Below, piece after piece: positions 17,920 through 27,340 of a stretch of 64,000 nt of DNA; positions within the stretch are counted from its first letter, which is position 1, and every line of letters begins with the position of its first letter. The notes below the pieces were generated by a model. That model saw only the letters and a list, made by a program, of their open reading frames with translations. It made no database searches and had not been told where the DNA came from. This stretch comes from Desulfomonilaceae bacterium (GTDB lineage Bacteria; Desulfobacterota; Desulfomonilia; Desulfomonilales; Desulfomonilaceae), in NCBI GenBank assembly GCA_041662605.1, contig JBAZSD010000002.1, positions 124,001 through 188,000 on the forward strand, written 5' to 3'. A program made the translations under genes and the position numbers.

Positions 17920-19212
17920 CTACGAAGGGCGGTTATCAAACACTCGCTTGGATTTTCTTTCGGAGCGGGGCAAAGAGCCATAATCATTGACTTCGGCGTT
18001 ACAACTTACCAAAAGGGCCTTTTTTATGGCGGCTTCCACTTTGCGCTTGAGATCTGGGCTCTTAGCCTTGTCAACGCTCTCGTGACTCTCCACACGTAAA
18101 GTCATGTAATCTCGACCATCATCACCACGATCAACTAAAATCTGGTATTCAGAACCTATGTCGTCAATTACTGAAAGCGCTGAATCGATTTGACCCGGAT
18201 AAACATTTACTGCCCGAAAAATAATCATGTCATCCGAGCGCCCCAGGATGCGATCATGAAGTGGCATAATGTTGCCACAAGAGCACGGTCGTTCGATCAA
18301 GCGACTAAGGTCTCGCGTGCGATAGCGAATCAATGGGACTGCCTCTTTTTTCAGAGTTGTAACGACCATTTCTCCTATTTCACCCGGAGGCACAGGTTTC
18401 AGAGTGTCCGGGTCCAAGATCTCCAATATGTAGTAATCGGCCCAATAATGAATGCCTTCATGACGCGTGCAGTCCAGTCCCGTACCCGGACCATACAATT
18501 CGGTCATTCCTGGAATATCGAACATATGCTCTAAACCCAGCAAATCCCCAATCCGTTGGCGCATGGCGTCGCTGCTACGCTCCGACCCAAAAATCATTTT
18601 TTTGAGAGCGATTTTATCCCTTAGTCCTCTGCGGTTCACTTCCTCGGCCATGAGAAGTCCCATGGATGCAGTGCAACACAAAACCGTTGACTGCAGGTCG
18701 ACCAAAAATTCACATTGCATGTCGATGTTTCCTGGTCCCACAGGCACAGCCAAAGCGCCAAAACGCTCGCATCCCAACTGGAAGCCTACCCCGGCTGTCC
18801 AAACACCATAGCCCACTGCAATCTGAACCCGATCGGCTACTGTAAGTTCAGCCATTTCATAACACCTTGCAAAGAAATTGGCCCAGTCGTCCAGATCATT
18901 TTGTGTATAAGTGAGGATTTTGCGTTTACCAGTGGTTCCAGAGGATGCGTGAATACGGACTACGTCGGATAAGGGGACTGACAAGAGGGGAAAAGGGTAC
19001 CCCGATTTCAAATCGTCCGCTGTTGTAAATGGTAATTTTTCAATATCAGTTAGGGACTTAATATCGCCGGGCTTCAACCCGACCTGTTCCATTGCGCTTC
19101 GATAATGTTGTGAACCAGAGTAGGCGTGCCGTACTGTCCATATGAGACCTTCCAGTTGATGGTCTCGCAGTTCAGAAATATTTGCAAAAGACGGCATAAA
19201 AGTTTTGGGCAT
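17920..19212 (-). CDS. PaaK-like aryl-CoA ligase (AMP-forming)
   Basis: Adenylate-forming ligase of the phenylacetate-CoA ligase family, converting an aryl-carboxylic acid, ATP and CoA to the CoA thioester. The P-loop-like SSGTTGKRK lies at about 90-98, GMTELYGPG is the A4/A5 motif, and YRTRDLSRLIERPCSCG (with a paired-cysteine segment) and GRSDDMIIFRAVNVYP are typical of PaaK. 430 residues is the usual PaaK length. The ATG at 19212 has a GAGGTGA box upstream. In Aromatoleum, IaaB of the indoleacetate operon belongs to this family; here the ligase sits in the equivalent gene neighbourhood, so indoleacetate or (2-aminophenyl)succinate are candidate substrates. The substrate is inferred from context only. 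Confidence 0.9.
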   Translation of the reverse strand: MPKTFMPSFANISELRDHQLEGLIWTVRHAYSGSQHYRSAMEQVGLKPGDIKSLTDIEKLPFTTADDLKSGYPFPLLSVPLSDVVRIHASSGTTGKRKILTYTQNDLDDWANFFARCYEMAELTVADRVQIAVGYGVWTAGVGFQLGCERFGALAVPVGPGNIDMQCEFLVDLQSTVLCCTASMGLLMAEEVNRRGLRDKIALKKMIFGSERSSDAMRQRIGDLLGLEHMFDIPGMTELYGPGTGLDCTRHEGIHYWADYYILEILDPDTLKPVPPGEIGEMVVTTLKKEAVPLIRYRTRDLSRLIERPCSCGNIMPLHDRILGRSDDMIIFRAVNVYPGQIDSALSVIDDIGSEYQILVDRGDDGRDYMTLRVESHESVDKAKSPDLKRKVEAAIKKALLVSCNAEVNDYGSLPRSERKSKRVFDNRPS

Positions 19213-19298
19213 CAAGAATCACCTCGGGAAATTACATGGTTAACTCTTTGTCTGACAGGCTTAATGCTTGTAACAAATCAGGAACTACTCCCGTCACT

Positions 19299-21023
19299 TC
19301 ATCTGTTCCGACGTCCCTCGCGGCATTCAGCAGTCGCCACTTCATCTAACATATAGCTGTCCGGTAAAATGACAACGCCATAATCTTCGTAAGCCTTTTC
19401 AACGCTTATATAACCGTTTTGGACGTCCTCAACGACATCTTTAGGATCACGCTCAAACGGATTTCCGTAACCGCCGCCACCGGCGCTGTAAAAGGCGATC
19501 CGATCACCGGGCATGGCAAAGGTTAGGCCACTAGGGTCCGCTGGCGCTTCGTTCCTGAGAAAACGCGCTTTCGAGCCATCACCTCCACCGAAAAGCCCCT
19601 CGGGTGGATAGCGAAATCGGCCGGCCTGGACAGCGATCGTAAGTGGATATTGAGACGCTAGCTCGCCATTTGGCACACGGATGACCATTTTTCGACCCAA
19701 ACCGCCACGTTTTTCCCCTGGACCACCCGAATCGGGTAGCAAGGATCGTTCCTCTACGATTAGCGGGGTATCGCTTTCCAGTATTTCCACGGGAGTATTG
19801 GCTCCGTTGGCGGGGAAAATTGCGCAATGGTGTCCATCCATTGAGCTGCTTGCGCCCATTCCTCCCCCACGTATGATCATGGTGTGCCAGGGTTTTCCGT
19901 TGCGATCCCGACCGTAAAAAATGTTCGTTTGGGCAGGAGTCCCTCCACTACCGGCGATTATGCGATCCGGCACAGCCGGGGAAAGCGCTCGAAATACCAT
20001 TTCAGTCATGAAATGACCTACCTGCATCCGGGCCGCTACTGCGGCAGGAAAACTGCAGTTGACTACACAACCATCGGGAGCCACCATTCGAATTGGTCTT
20101 GTAGAACCTTCGTTAATGGGAATATCGGGGTCGAAAGAGCTTTTCAGGGCCATGAACACATATGCGTAGGTAAAATTGTATACTACGTTTACTCCCCAAT
20201 TGACCTGCGGAGAAGTGCCTTCAAAATCTACAAGAATGTCGCTGTCCATAACATTGACAGCCAGATTGATGTTTATGTCCTCCCGCGTACCAGCGCCTTC
20301 TATAAGCCCTTTATAACAATACTGGCCTTTGGGAATTTTTTCGATAGCTTGTCGCATACTTGTTTCGGTTCGGCAAATAATTTCCTCGGCAAGATCTTCC
20401 AGGTCATCAAGCCCCTCGTCAGAGAGCATCTCTACAACTTTTTCGGCGCAAACGTGATTGGAGGCTACCTGTGACCGAATGTCACCAATTACCTGCTCGG
20501 GTGTCCTTACATTCCAGCGGATCAGATTTAACACAGCTTCATTCAATACGCCCGCGTCATAAAGTTTCAACGGAGGAATAAAGAGGCCTTCTTCATAGAC
20601 TTCCCGGTTGTCGGAAGCGACACGGCCTCCAATATCAGAGTGGTGAAAAACGCAAGCGGTGAAAGCTACTATGCGCTCTTTGTAAAATATGGGACTTAAT
20701 ACGCATACATCATTCAAATGCCCCGCTAGTAGCCATGGATCATTGACAATGATGACATCGCCCGGTTTGCATTCAGCATGTGACAGAGAATGGATAATTT
20801 TCTTTACCCCGAGCGCCATTGCGCCAGCCATGCCCGGGGTGCAAAGGGTACCTTGCACAAGTTCCCTACCCTGACTGTCGGTGAACATGCACGTGTAGTC
20901 GTGGGCATCTCGCAACAGGCTGGAAAAGGCCGTCCGGGCCACTGAGGCGTCGGCTTCATCCACAATGGAAATTAATCGGCGCCAGAGAATTTCAAGGGTA
21001 ATTGGATCGAACTTTTCCCGCAT
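19299..21023 (-). CDS. hyuB: Hydantoinase B / 5-oxoprolinase beta-type subunit
   Basis: HyuB-family subunit that with HyuA performs ATP-dependent hydrolysis of cyclic amides (hydantoins, 5-oxoproline, lactams) or carboxylation of ketones in the acetone/acetophenone carboxylase branch. Signatures: FDPITLEILWRRLISIVDE at the start, FHHSDIGGRV with conserved His/Asp, and a Gly-rich C-terminus (SAGGGGYGNPFERDP). The ATG at 21023 follows GGAGA with proper spacing; the ATG at 21053 would add ten residues. It pairs with the HyuA gene upstream across about 100 bases. In the pathway proposed for this operon, the pair would open the lactam ring formed by a molybdenum hydroxylase. Confidence 0.92.
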   Translation of the reverse strand: MREKFDPITLEILWRRLISIVDEADASVARTAFSSLLRDAHDYTCMFTDSQGRELVQGTLCTPGMAGAMALGVKKIIHSLSHAECKPGDVIIVNDPWLLAGHLNDVCVLSPIFYKERIVAFTACVFHHSDIGGRVASDNREVYEEGLFIPPLKLYDAGVLNEAVLNLIRWNVRTPEQVIGDIRSQVASNHVCAEKVVEMLSDEGLDDLEDLAEEIICRTETSMRQAIEKIPKGQYCYKGLIEGAGTREDININLAVNVMDSDILVDFEGTSPQVNWGVNVVYNFTYAYVFMALKSSFDPDIPINEGSTRPIRMVAPDGCVVNCSFPAAVAARMQVGHFMTEMVFRALSPAVPDRIIAGSGGTPAQTNIFYGRDRNGKPWHTMIIRGGGMGASSSMDGHHCAIFPANGANTPVEILESDTPLIVEERSLLPDSGGPGEKRGGLGRKMVIRVPNGELASQYPLTIAVQAGRFRYPPEGLFGGGDGSKARFLRNEAPADPSGLTFAMPGDRIAFYSAGGGGYGNPFERDPKDVVEDVQNGYISVEKAYEDYGVVILPDSYMLDEVATAECREGRRNR

Positions 21024-21127
21024 GTTAATTTCTCCGTCCAAAATTAGTTCCAATCAGTTGTTTCATGACGAACACATCGAGCCTCTTGATCCCATTTAAT
21101 AAATTCTAATCGAGGACAACCCAGGAA

Positions 21128-23230
21128 TCAGGTTTGGCCATGCCCCACAAAGGTGATCCACACAAAGCCATAGTCATCAACTTCTGCGTTCGCGTCTTCA
21201 CCCACAACGATAGTGGATTCTCTTTCTTCAATAATGACTGGGCCTTTTATCCTGGCCCCTGGAAATAACTTCAACCTATCAACGACAGTAAAGGGAATAA
21301 ATTTCTTTTGGATCAAGGAGAAAGCCTCGCGATTTCCTTTAACGCAATCTTGTAGCGTTCCCTTACTGGAGGTTATGCGCGGGATTTGAAAGGGATGTTG
21401 CGGGAGACTGGCTCGCACCCTGAAGGATATGAATTCCACCCGTGTATCCGGGTAGGTACGGCCATAAAGCCGTTTATAGCTCTCATCAAAAAAGTCGCGA
21501 ATTTCACTTTTTTGCCACTCATTGAAAGCCTTGTTGGGAATAGGCAGATTCGTTTCCGCTCCCTGTCCAACAAATCGCATATCAGTGGAGCGAGCAAACT
21601 CGATACCGTCCACGGCGCCGCTTTGCTTGAGGATAGCTGCGGCCTCCTCTTCCAATTCTGCAAAAAGCTTTTCGATGCTGTTGAAGTCCACTTCGTCTAA
21701 TTCGACTCGGTGGCTCCGAACCAGATCGAACGCCACAGGAGCGGTGAAAAAACCTAAAGCTGAGCCAACGCCTGCCAAGGGTGGGACGATTATTCTAGGC
21801 GCTCCGATTTTCTTAGCCAACCCGTAAGCGTGTACCGGACCAGCCCCGCCGAAGGCGGTCAATGTGACAGTGTTGGGATTGCCGCCTTTTTCGGCTATAT
21901 GGGTTTTTGCGGCAGCCGCCATGGTCTCGTTTATCAAATCATGGATACCAAACGCCGCTTCGATCAACGTCGCATTTAGTGGTTTCGCGACCTTTCCATC
22001 GATTGCTCTATGAGCGGCGTCCAAATCAAGCGGCATAGCGCCACCCAGAAAGTAGTTCGGGTCTAAATAACCTAGTGTTAAATCAGCGTCCGTCACCGTA
22101 GGGTTTTCACCGCCCAGTCCGTAGCAGGCCGGCCCCGGATCGGCCCCAGCGCTGTCAGGACCGACCTGTAAAAGACCCATTTTACTGATACGGGCAATAC
22201 TGCCCCCTCCAGCTCCAATTTCCATCAAATCAACTACAGGAACCTGAATAGGCAGTCCGCTGCCTTTTTTGAAACGTTGCACGCGTCCGACTTCAAAAGT
22301 CGAAACCAATCCGGCCTCACCTTTTTGAATAAGGCATGATTTGGCGGTAGTTCCGCCCATGTCGAAACAAAAAATATCTTTGATTCCAAACATACGGCCG
22401 TAGTGTTTGGAAGCTATCACCGCCGCCGTGGGGCCTGATTCGATAATCCGCACCGGGAATTCACCGGCGGTAGAAGCTGTGGTGATCCCTCCACTGGAAA
22501 GCATAATAAAGAGCTTTCCGTTGAAGCCCAGTGATTGCAAGCGGGCGGAGAGTTTGTGAAGGTACTTCACCGTGATGGGTTTTACGTATGCGTTTGTGAC
22601 GGTAGTGGAAGTTCGTTCATACTCTCTAATTTGCGGTAGCACTTCGTAAGACGCCGACACAGACAAGCCTGGAGCTAGCTCTTCCGCCAACATTTTGGTT
22701 ATTGCTTCGTGTTCAGGATTTTCGTATGAATTTATCAAACAGATCGCCAGCGACTCGATACCAGTGTCGAGGAGAGACCGTATAACCAATTTGACTTCAT
22801 TTGGGTCCAGAGGTTGCAGAACACGGCCATCGCTGGTCATTCGTTCATCCACTTCAGTTCGTAATGCTCTGGGGACAAGCGGCTTGGGGTATTCGGAGAA
22901 AATATCGTATGCGTCATACCGTATTTCACGGCCAAGCTCCAAGACGTCCTTAAATCCTTTCGTGGTTATTAATCCGGTACGGGCGCCTTTTCTCTCAATA
23001 ATGGCGTTGATGACCAGCGTAGTGCCGTGGATAACCTCCGCCAAATCCGGTATAAATCCTGGAGCTTGGCTTTCCAGCGCCTTTATTCCTGTCTCAACAG
23101 CATCTGAAGGATCAGCCGGGGTGGTCAAACATTTGTATATGGAAAACGCTCCTGTATTATCGTCTACGAGCACGAAATCGGTAAATGTGCCACCAATATC
23201 ACACCCCAACCGGAATGCGCTGTTTTTCAT
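21128..23230 (-). CDS. hyuA: Hydantoinase A / 5-oxoprolinase alpha-type subunit
   Basis: HyuA-family ATPase subunit. N-terminal ASKHA-like nucleotide-binding signature LGCDIGGTFTDFVLVD, then EVIHGTTLVINAIIERKG, and the central FDMGGTTAKSCLI phosphate-binding motif and TAFGGAGPVHAYGLA near residue 465. 700 residues is normal. It is followed by HyuB in the same direction. Members of the family use ATP to activate an amide or ketone carbonyl; in the anaerobic indoleacetate pathway a hydantoinase-like enzyme hydrolyses the oxidised pyrrole ring. The neighbours here (molybdenum hydroxylases, CoA ligase, B12 mutase) favour a lactam substrate rather than a ketone, but this is inference. Confidence 0.93.
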   Translation of the reverse strand: MKNSAFRLGCDIGGTFTDFVLVDDNTGAFSIYKCLTTPADPSDAVETGIKALESQAPGFIPDLAEVIHGTTLVINAIIERKGARTGLITTKGFKDVLELGREIRYDAYDIFSEYPKPLVPRALRTEVDERMTSDGRVLQPLDPNEVKLVIRSLLDTGIESLAICLINSYENPEHEAITKMLAEELAPGLSVSASYEVLPQIREYERTSTTVTNAYVKPITVKYLHKLSARLQSLGFNGKLFIMLSSGGITTASTAGEFPVRIIESGPTAAVIASKHYGRMFGIKDIFCFDMGGTTAKSCLIQKGEAGLVSTFEVGRVQRFKKGSGLPIQVPVVDLMEIGAGGGSIARISKMGLLQVGPDSAGADPGPACYGLGGENPTVTDADLTLGYLDPNYFLGGAMPLDLDAAHRAIDGKVAKPLNATLIEAAFGIHDLINETMAAAAKTHIAEKGGNPNTVTLTAFGGAGPVHAYGLAKKIGAPRIIVPPLAGVGSALGFFTAPVAFDLVRSHRVELDEVDFNSIEKLFAELEEEAAAILKQSGAVDGIEFARSTDMRFVGQGAETNLPIPNKAFNEWQKSEIRDFFDESYKRLYGRTYPDTRVEFISFRVRASLPQHPFQIPRITSSKGTLQDCVKGNREAFSLIQKKFIPFTVVDRLKLFPGARIKGPVIIEERESTIVVGEDANAEVDDYGFVWITFVGHGQT

Positions 23231-23324
23231 GAGTTCTCCAATGTTGACCTGAACTAAAAGAAATTGCGCCTCGCTATCGAAGTCTTATGGTTTGCCGAGA
23301 GCAAAAATCGCAACAGGATACGAG

Positions 23325-24953
23325 TTAGAATAAGCAAGGCTCATCCCACTCGCCAAAGACATCCCGAAATACACCCGTCATTTCACCAACCGTCGCGTAA
23401 GCCTGGCAACAATCCACCAGGGCAGGCATAACGTTGTTTTCGGATTTGGCCGTTTTTTCAAGCGCTTTTAATGAACGATTGACCTCGCGGTTGTCACGCG
23501 TTCGTCGTAACTCTTTCAGTCCGGAAATTTGTGTATTGACCCAGGAATCGTCGTATTCGTGGAGTTCAACATCCGGTTGCTCACCTTCGGTATATTTGTT
23601 TACACCGACTTTAATGATCTCGCCGTTTTGGAGGCTTTTCTCGAACTCATAAGCCTGCCTGGCCACCTCACGCTGGATGTACCCTGACGAAATTGCGTCT
23701 GTCATACCCCCAATCTTCTGGACACGCAGCATTTCTTCCTTAATCTTGTCTTCCATCTCCTTCGTGATGGTTTCCACGAAGTAAGATCCCGCAAGTGGGT
23801 CAACAGTATCTCGTAATCCAACTTCCTCCATCAGGATCTCTAGTGTGCGTAGAGACAGCAGAGCGGCCCTTGGGGTTGGTATCGTAAAAGCTTCGTCAAA
23901 AGAGCATAGCGCCGTAGTTTGAGCGCCGCTGAGAGCTGCCGCCAGCGCATAGTAGGCGCCACGGATGATGTTGTTTTCCGGCTGCTCTTTGGTTAATCCA
24001 CTGCCGCCACCGCCAAAAAGGCCTCGTAAAAACAGGTTCTTCCGATCAGTCACGCCGTATTCTTCCTTCAGCATCTTGGCCCACAGTTTGCGAGCGGCAC
24101 GGAATTTAGCGATTTGTTCCCACAGATTACCGAAGACATTCAGGTTGAAAGAAAAGCGGCCCACAAAATCGTCCGGCGCAAGACCACGGCCGACAAGATT
24201 ATCAATATATGTCTTCGCGATCTCGAACGCGAAACCGACTTCCTGACTTGGCGTAGCCCCGGATTCACGAATGTGATAGCCGCAAATGCTCACAGGATTG
24301 CAGCGTGGAAGCTCTTTGACTGAGTACTCGATAGTGTCGCAAACCAGCCGCACACTCGGCTCCACCGGGAAAATCCAGGCCCCTCTTCCGATCATCTCTT
24401 TAAGTATGTCGTTTTGAGGTGTAGCGCTGATTTTTTCTTTGGGATAGCCATACTTCTCTGCGGTGGCCTGGTACATTGCCAGCATTATGCTGGCCACTGC
24501 ATTTATGGTTAGTCCAGAGCCTATCCTGTCGAACTGGATATCCTTAAAGGCAATCTCAAAGTCCTGGAGAGAATCGACCGCCATACCGACTCGTCCCACT
24601 TCACCTTCAGATTGTGGACTATCGGAGTCATAACCCATTTGGGTAGGTAGGTCGAAGGCTACATTCAGGCCATTCTGCCCGTGAGCTATCATGTATTTGA
24701 AACGCTCATTTGTGTCCTGAGGCGTCCCGAAACCGGTATATTGGCGTGTGGTCCATGCTCTGGAGCGATAGCCCTGGGGGTGAATGCTACGTGTAAAGGG
24801 GTATTGGCCAGGGTCTCCTAAATCCTCATCATAGTCGAAACCGATGTCCTCCAGGTCTTTGGGCCCGTAGCACGGTTTGACTTCTATTCCCGATTGGTAG
24901 ATAACCTTATCTATGCCATCTGACTGGTTTTTTATGTATTTTGCAACACCCAT
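23325..24953 (-). CDS. B12-dependent acyl-CoA mutase, catalytic subunit
   Basis: Methylmalonyl-CoA mutase-family TIM-barrel subunit without its own B12 domain, 542 residues. Family motifs: RAWTTRQYTGFGTPQDTNER, GLNVAFDLPTQMGYDSD, SATPQNDILKEMIGRGAW and GYHIRESGA. Two residues known to hold the free carboxylate in methylmalonyl-CoA mutase are kept, the Tyr of TTRQYTGF and the Arg of EPSVRLV; isobutyryl-CoA mutase replaces both. The substrate is therefore likely a carboxy-acyl-CoA, such as (2-aminophenyl)succinyl-CoA, converted to a (2-aminobenzyl)malonyl-CoA. Generic methylmalonyl-CoA mutase is the main alternative, but its location between the small subunit and hydantoinase genes speaks for a dedicated pathway. 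Confidence 0.9.
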   Translation of the reverse strand: MGVAKYIKNQSDGIDKVIYQSGIEVKPCYGPKDLEDIGFDYDEDLGDPGQYPFTRSIHPQGYRSRAWTTRQYTGFGTPQDTNERFKYMIAHGQNGLNVAFDLPTQMGYDSDSPQSEGEVGRVGMAVDSLQDFEIAFKDIQFDRIGSGLTINAVASIMLAMYQATAEKYGYPKEKISATPQNDILKEMIGRGAWIFPVEPSVRLVCDTIEYSVKELPRCNPVSICGYHIRESGATPSQEVGFAFEIAKTYIDNLVGRGLAPDDFVGRFSFNLNVFGNLWEQIAKFRAARKLWAKMLKEEYGVTDRKNLFLRGLFGGGGSGLTKEQPENNIIRGAYYALAAALSGAQTTALCSFDEAFTIPTPRAALLSLRTLEILMEEVGLRDTVDPLAGSYFVETITKEMEDKIKEEMLRVQKIGGMTDAISSGYIQREVARQAYEFEKSLQNGEIIKVGVNKYTEGEQPDVELHEYDDSWVNTQISGLKELRRTRDNREVNRSLKALEKTAKSENNVMPALVDCCQAYATVGEMTGVFRDVFGEWDEPCLF

Positions 24954-24964
24954 TGGTCCCTCCG

Positions 24965-25360
24965 TTAAAACAAAGCCCGAATGGAATCAATTATTACTTC
25001 GAACCGGGTCCCTCCCGGGAAAACCCCTTTAACGCCGATTTTCTCCAGTTTAGGAATGTCGTTTTGGGGGATTACACCGCCAACTACCACAAAAACGTCG
25101 GACAAATCTTTCTCTTGCAGCATTTTCATCAATCGTGCGCAAATGGGCAGATGAGCCCCGGTCATCACACTCAAACCGATGACATCAACCGATTCCTGGA
25201 CCGCTGTGGAAATTATCTGCTCAATGCTTTGATGAAGTCCAGAATACAAAACTTCCATCCCAGCGTCTCTTAAGGCTAGAGCAATTACTTTGGCTCCACG
25301 ATCGTGACCGTCCAGACCCGGTTTGGCGACAAGAACCCGTATTCTTTTTTTGTATTCCAT
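24965..25360 (-). CDS. B12-binding subunit of acyl-CoA mutase
   Basis: Cobalamin-binding Rossmann-like domain encoded separately. The base-off/His-on signature DGHDRG has His19 as lower cobalt ligand, followed by the GLSVMTGAH loop and the VVVGGVIP nucleotide-loop segment. About 131 residues from the ATG at 25360 (MEYKKRIRVLVAKPG); the upstream ATG at 25381 would add seven residues. It is 11 bases upstream of the catalytic subunit gene, as in other two-subunit mutases. Confidence 0.93.
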   Translation of the reverse strand: MEYKKRIRVLVAKPGLDGHDRGAKVIALALRDAGMEVLYSGLHQSIEQIISTAVQESVDVIGLSVMTGAHLPICARLMKMLQEKDLSDVFVVVGGVIPQNDIPKLEKIGVKGVFPGGTRFEVIIDSIRALF

Positions 25361-25387
25361 AATGCATTCCCTTCCATTCACCAGAAT

Positions 25388-26095
25388 TTAGGTCAATGGA
25401 TCAAACTGGTGTTCGTCATATTGATCAAGGACAGCCGCCATTCCTCTCAAAATGTGTTCCCTTACCAGCTTTTCCACTTCTTCCTCGCGCCGCTCACGCA
25501 TCATAGCCAACATTTCTAGGTGGTCCTGGTGGCTAACCCGGGCCAGTGCCCGATCCTTGAGAATTATTTTTCTAAAACCAAGAAATTGATTTTTAAAGTC
25601 ATTGATAATTTTGATTAATCGGCGATTATCGCTCAACGAGTAAAGCATATCGTGAAATCCGGTGTTAATTTCAGGCAACGACTCCAGATCATCGGCATTA
25701 AGACACGTTTCAAAGTCACTAATTTTATCCGCTAAAGGCTTCAAATCCTTGGACGTGTGCTCGATAGTCGCCAACCTTGCCGCATACCCTTCCAGAACCG
25801 ATCTTATTTCAAAAGATTCCTGAATATCTTCTCTGACTAATCCTGTAACGGCGTACCCACCATGCGGACGTCGTACCAAAAGGCCTTCTCGTTCAAGTTT
25901 ATGAATCGCTTCGCGAACAGGTGTACGGCTCACTCCCATTCGTGAAGCAATTTCATTCTCGATTATTCGGCTGCCATTCGGTATATCCCCACAGGTAATG
26001 GCCTGCCATAAACGCTCGAATACGATTTGGCCTGAGGATCTTCTTTCCTCCAATGGCTCTAAAGCATTTGCTAACTGGTCCATCCTGTTAAACAC
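25388..26095 (-). CDS. GntR-family regulator (FCD/FadR-type)
   Basis: Transcription factor with an N-terminal winged helix (about 20-90: IVFERLWQAITCGDIPNGSR, ENEIASRMGVSRTPVREAIH) and an all-helical FCD ligand-binding domain (about 95-225) with the usual metal/ligand histidines. FCD regulators commonly bind organic acids and sit next to the genes they control. It lies inside the leftward catabolic operon, just ahead of the mutase genes. A likely operator, the 17-bp palindrome at 30761-30777, precedes the operon's first gene, and a near copy at 33666-33682 precedes the transport genes. Binding to these sites is inferred from their symmetry and location. Confidence 0.92.
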   Translation of the reverse strand: MFNRMDQLANALEPLEERRSSGQIVFERLWQAITCGDIPNGSRIIENEIASRMGVSRTPVREAIHKLEREGLLVRRPHGGYAVTGLVREDIQESFEIRSVLEGYAARLATIEHTSKDLKPLADKISDFETCLNADDLESLPEINTGFHDMLYSLSDNRRLIKIINDFKNQFLGFRKIILKDRALARVSHQDHLEMLAMMRERREEEVEKLVREHILRGMAAVLDQYDEHQFDPLT

Positions 26096-26170
26096 TTTCG
26101 GTCCCTTAACTCAACCGCGTCAATTGGGAATAACAAAGGGACGCCTTAAGGATTGGCATACAATTTGTAA

Positions 26171-27304
26171 TCAAATTCCAGCCCAACGTGCGATGTTACA
26201 TTGCAACACTTCATGGGTACCGCCGCCGTTGAGCAAAAACCGTGTATCCCGGAAATAACGTTGGGCGGTGTATTCCATAGAATAACCATAGCCGGCGAAA
26301 ATGCGTGTGCACTCGTCGGCCGCGCTACAAGCCGCTTCCGTGGCAAAGTATTTTGCCATGGTCGATTCTTTCAATGCTTCTTGGCCCGCGTCTATCATGG
26401 CGGCGGCCCTGTAGGTCATCAATCTGGAAGCCTCCAGATTAGTGGCCATGTTTGCAATCTTGGACTGAACGAGTTGAAATTTTCCGATAGGTTTACCGGA
26501 AGCCAGGCGCTCATTGGCGTACTTGATAGAATCGGCCATTGCGGCGCGTTGCAACCCAATAGCCAGTGCGGCTGTCATCGTCCGAATCTCGGCGATGATT
26601 TTAAGGAACGCATTTAGGCCCTCCCCTTCCGGGGTTAACCGATATTCCTTTGGAATCAAAACATCTTTGAAGGCCACCTCACAAATAGGGGTCGTGCGCG
26701 TCCCCAAACACTTGAATGGCGAACTGAGCGAAACGCCGGGAAAATCACGAGGAATGAAGAAATACCCAATCCCTCGGAGCCTCTTGCTCGGGTCGGTCTG
26801 ACACATGACCGTGTAAAAACTGGCTTCAGGCCCGTCAGTGACCCAAGTTTTCATCCCGTTTATCAGATACCCGTCGTCAACTTCGGTGGCCCTTGTGGTT
26901 ATCGCCCCCAAATCGGAACCCGCTTCGGGTTCGGTCATACAGAAGCACCCTATTTTCTCGCCCTGCATTGCAGGTAAAAAATATTCCTTAAACATCTCTT
27001 CTGTTCCGTGATGGAAAAGGAAATTGGTACCCATCAAACTTTGCATGGCGACAATTGAGGCCACACTCAATAATCCCCTACTAATCTCTTCACATATTAT
27101 GCAGAATAATGTGGTATTGCCACCTGCGCCGCCTCTGTTGCGTGGATAGCGAATTCCGAAAATCCCCATCTGGGACAACTTTTTAAAAATGTCTCGAGGG
27201 AATTCGCCTTTGTTGTCCAATTCCTGCGCAATGGGAATAATTTCATTGTCGACAAATCTGGCTATATTCTTTCGAATCAGTTCTTCGGGATTTGATCTAA
27301 TCAT
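26171..27304 (-). CDS. Acyl-CoA dehydrogenase, likely decarboxylating (IaaF-like)
   Basis: FAD enzyme of the acyl-CoA dehydrogenase family, 377 residues, with the usual helical N-domain, beta domain (CMTEPEAGSDLGAI and TWVTDGPEA) and C-terminal helices (IFAGYGYSMEYTAQRYFRD). At the position of the catalytic Glu of medium-chain acyl-CoA dehydrogenase (YEGT), this protein has GGGT, placing Gly361 where the base should be. A base elsewhere, as in isovaleryl-CoA dehydrogenase, is possible. In Aromatoleum, IaaF oxidises and decarboxylates benzylmalonyl-CoA, and loss of CO2 replaces proton abstraction at C2, so a missing base would fit that chemistry. Adjacent Etf genes supply the electron acceptor. 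Confidence 0.92.
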   Translation of the reverse strand: MIRSNPEELIRKNIARFVDNEIIPIAQELDNKGEFPRDIFKKLSQMGIFGIRYPRNRGGAGGNTTLFCIICEEISRGLLSVASIVAMQSLMGTNFLFHHGTEEMFKEYFLPAMQGEKIGCFCMTEPEAGSDLGAITTRATEVDDGYLINGMKTWVTDGPEASFYTVMCQTDPSKRLRGIGYFFIPRDFPGVSLSSPFKCLGTRTTPICEVAFKDVLIPKEYRLTPEGEGLNAFLKIIAEIRTMTAALAIGLQRAAMADSIKYANERLASGKPIGKFQLVQSKIANMATNLEASRLMTYRAAAMIDAGQEALKESTMAKYFATEAACSAADECTRIFAGYGYSMEYTAQRYFRDTRFLLNGGGTHEVLQCNIARWAGI

Positions 27305-27340
27305 TTCAAGGACCCTTCTACGCAGCGCATGGATTTGGGG

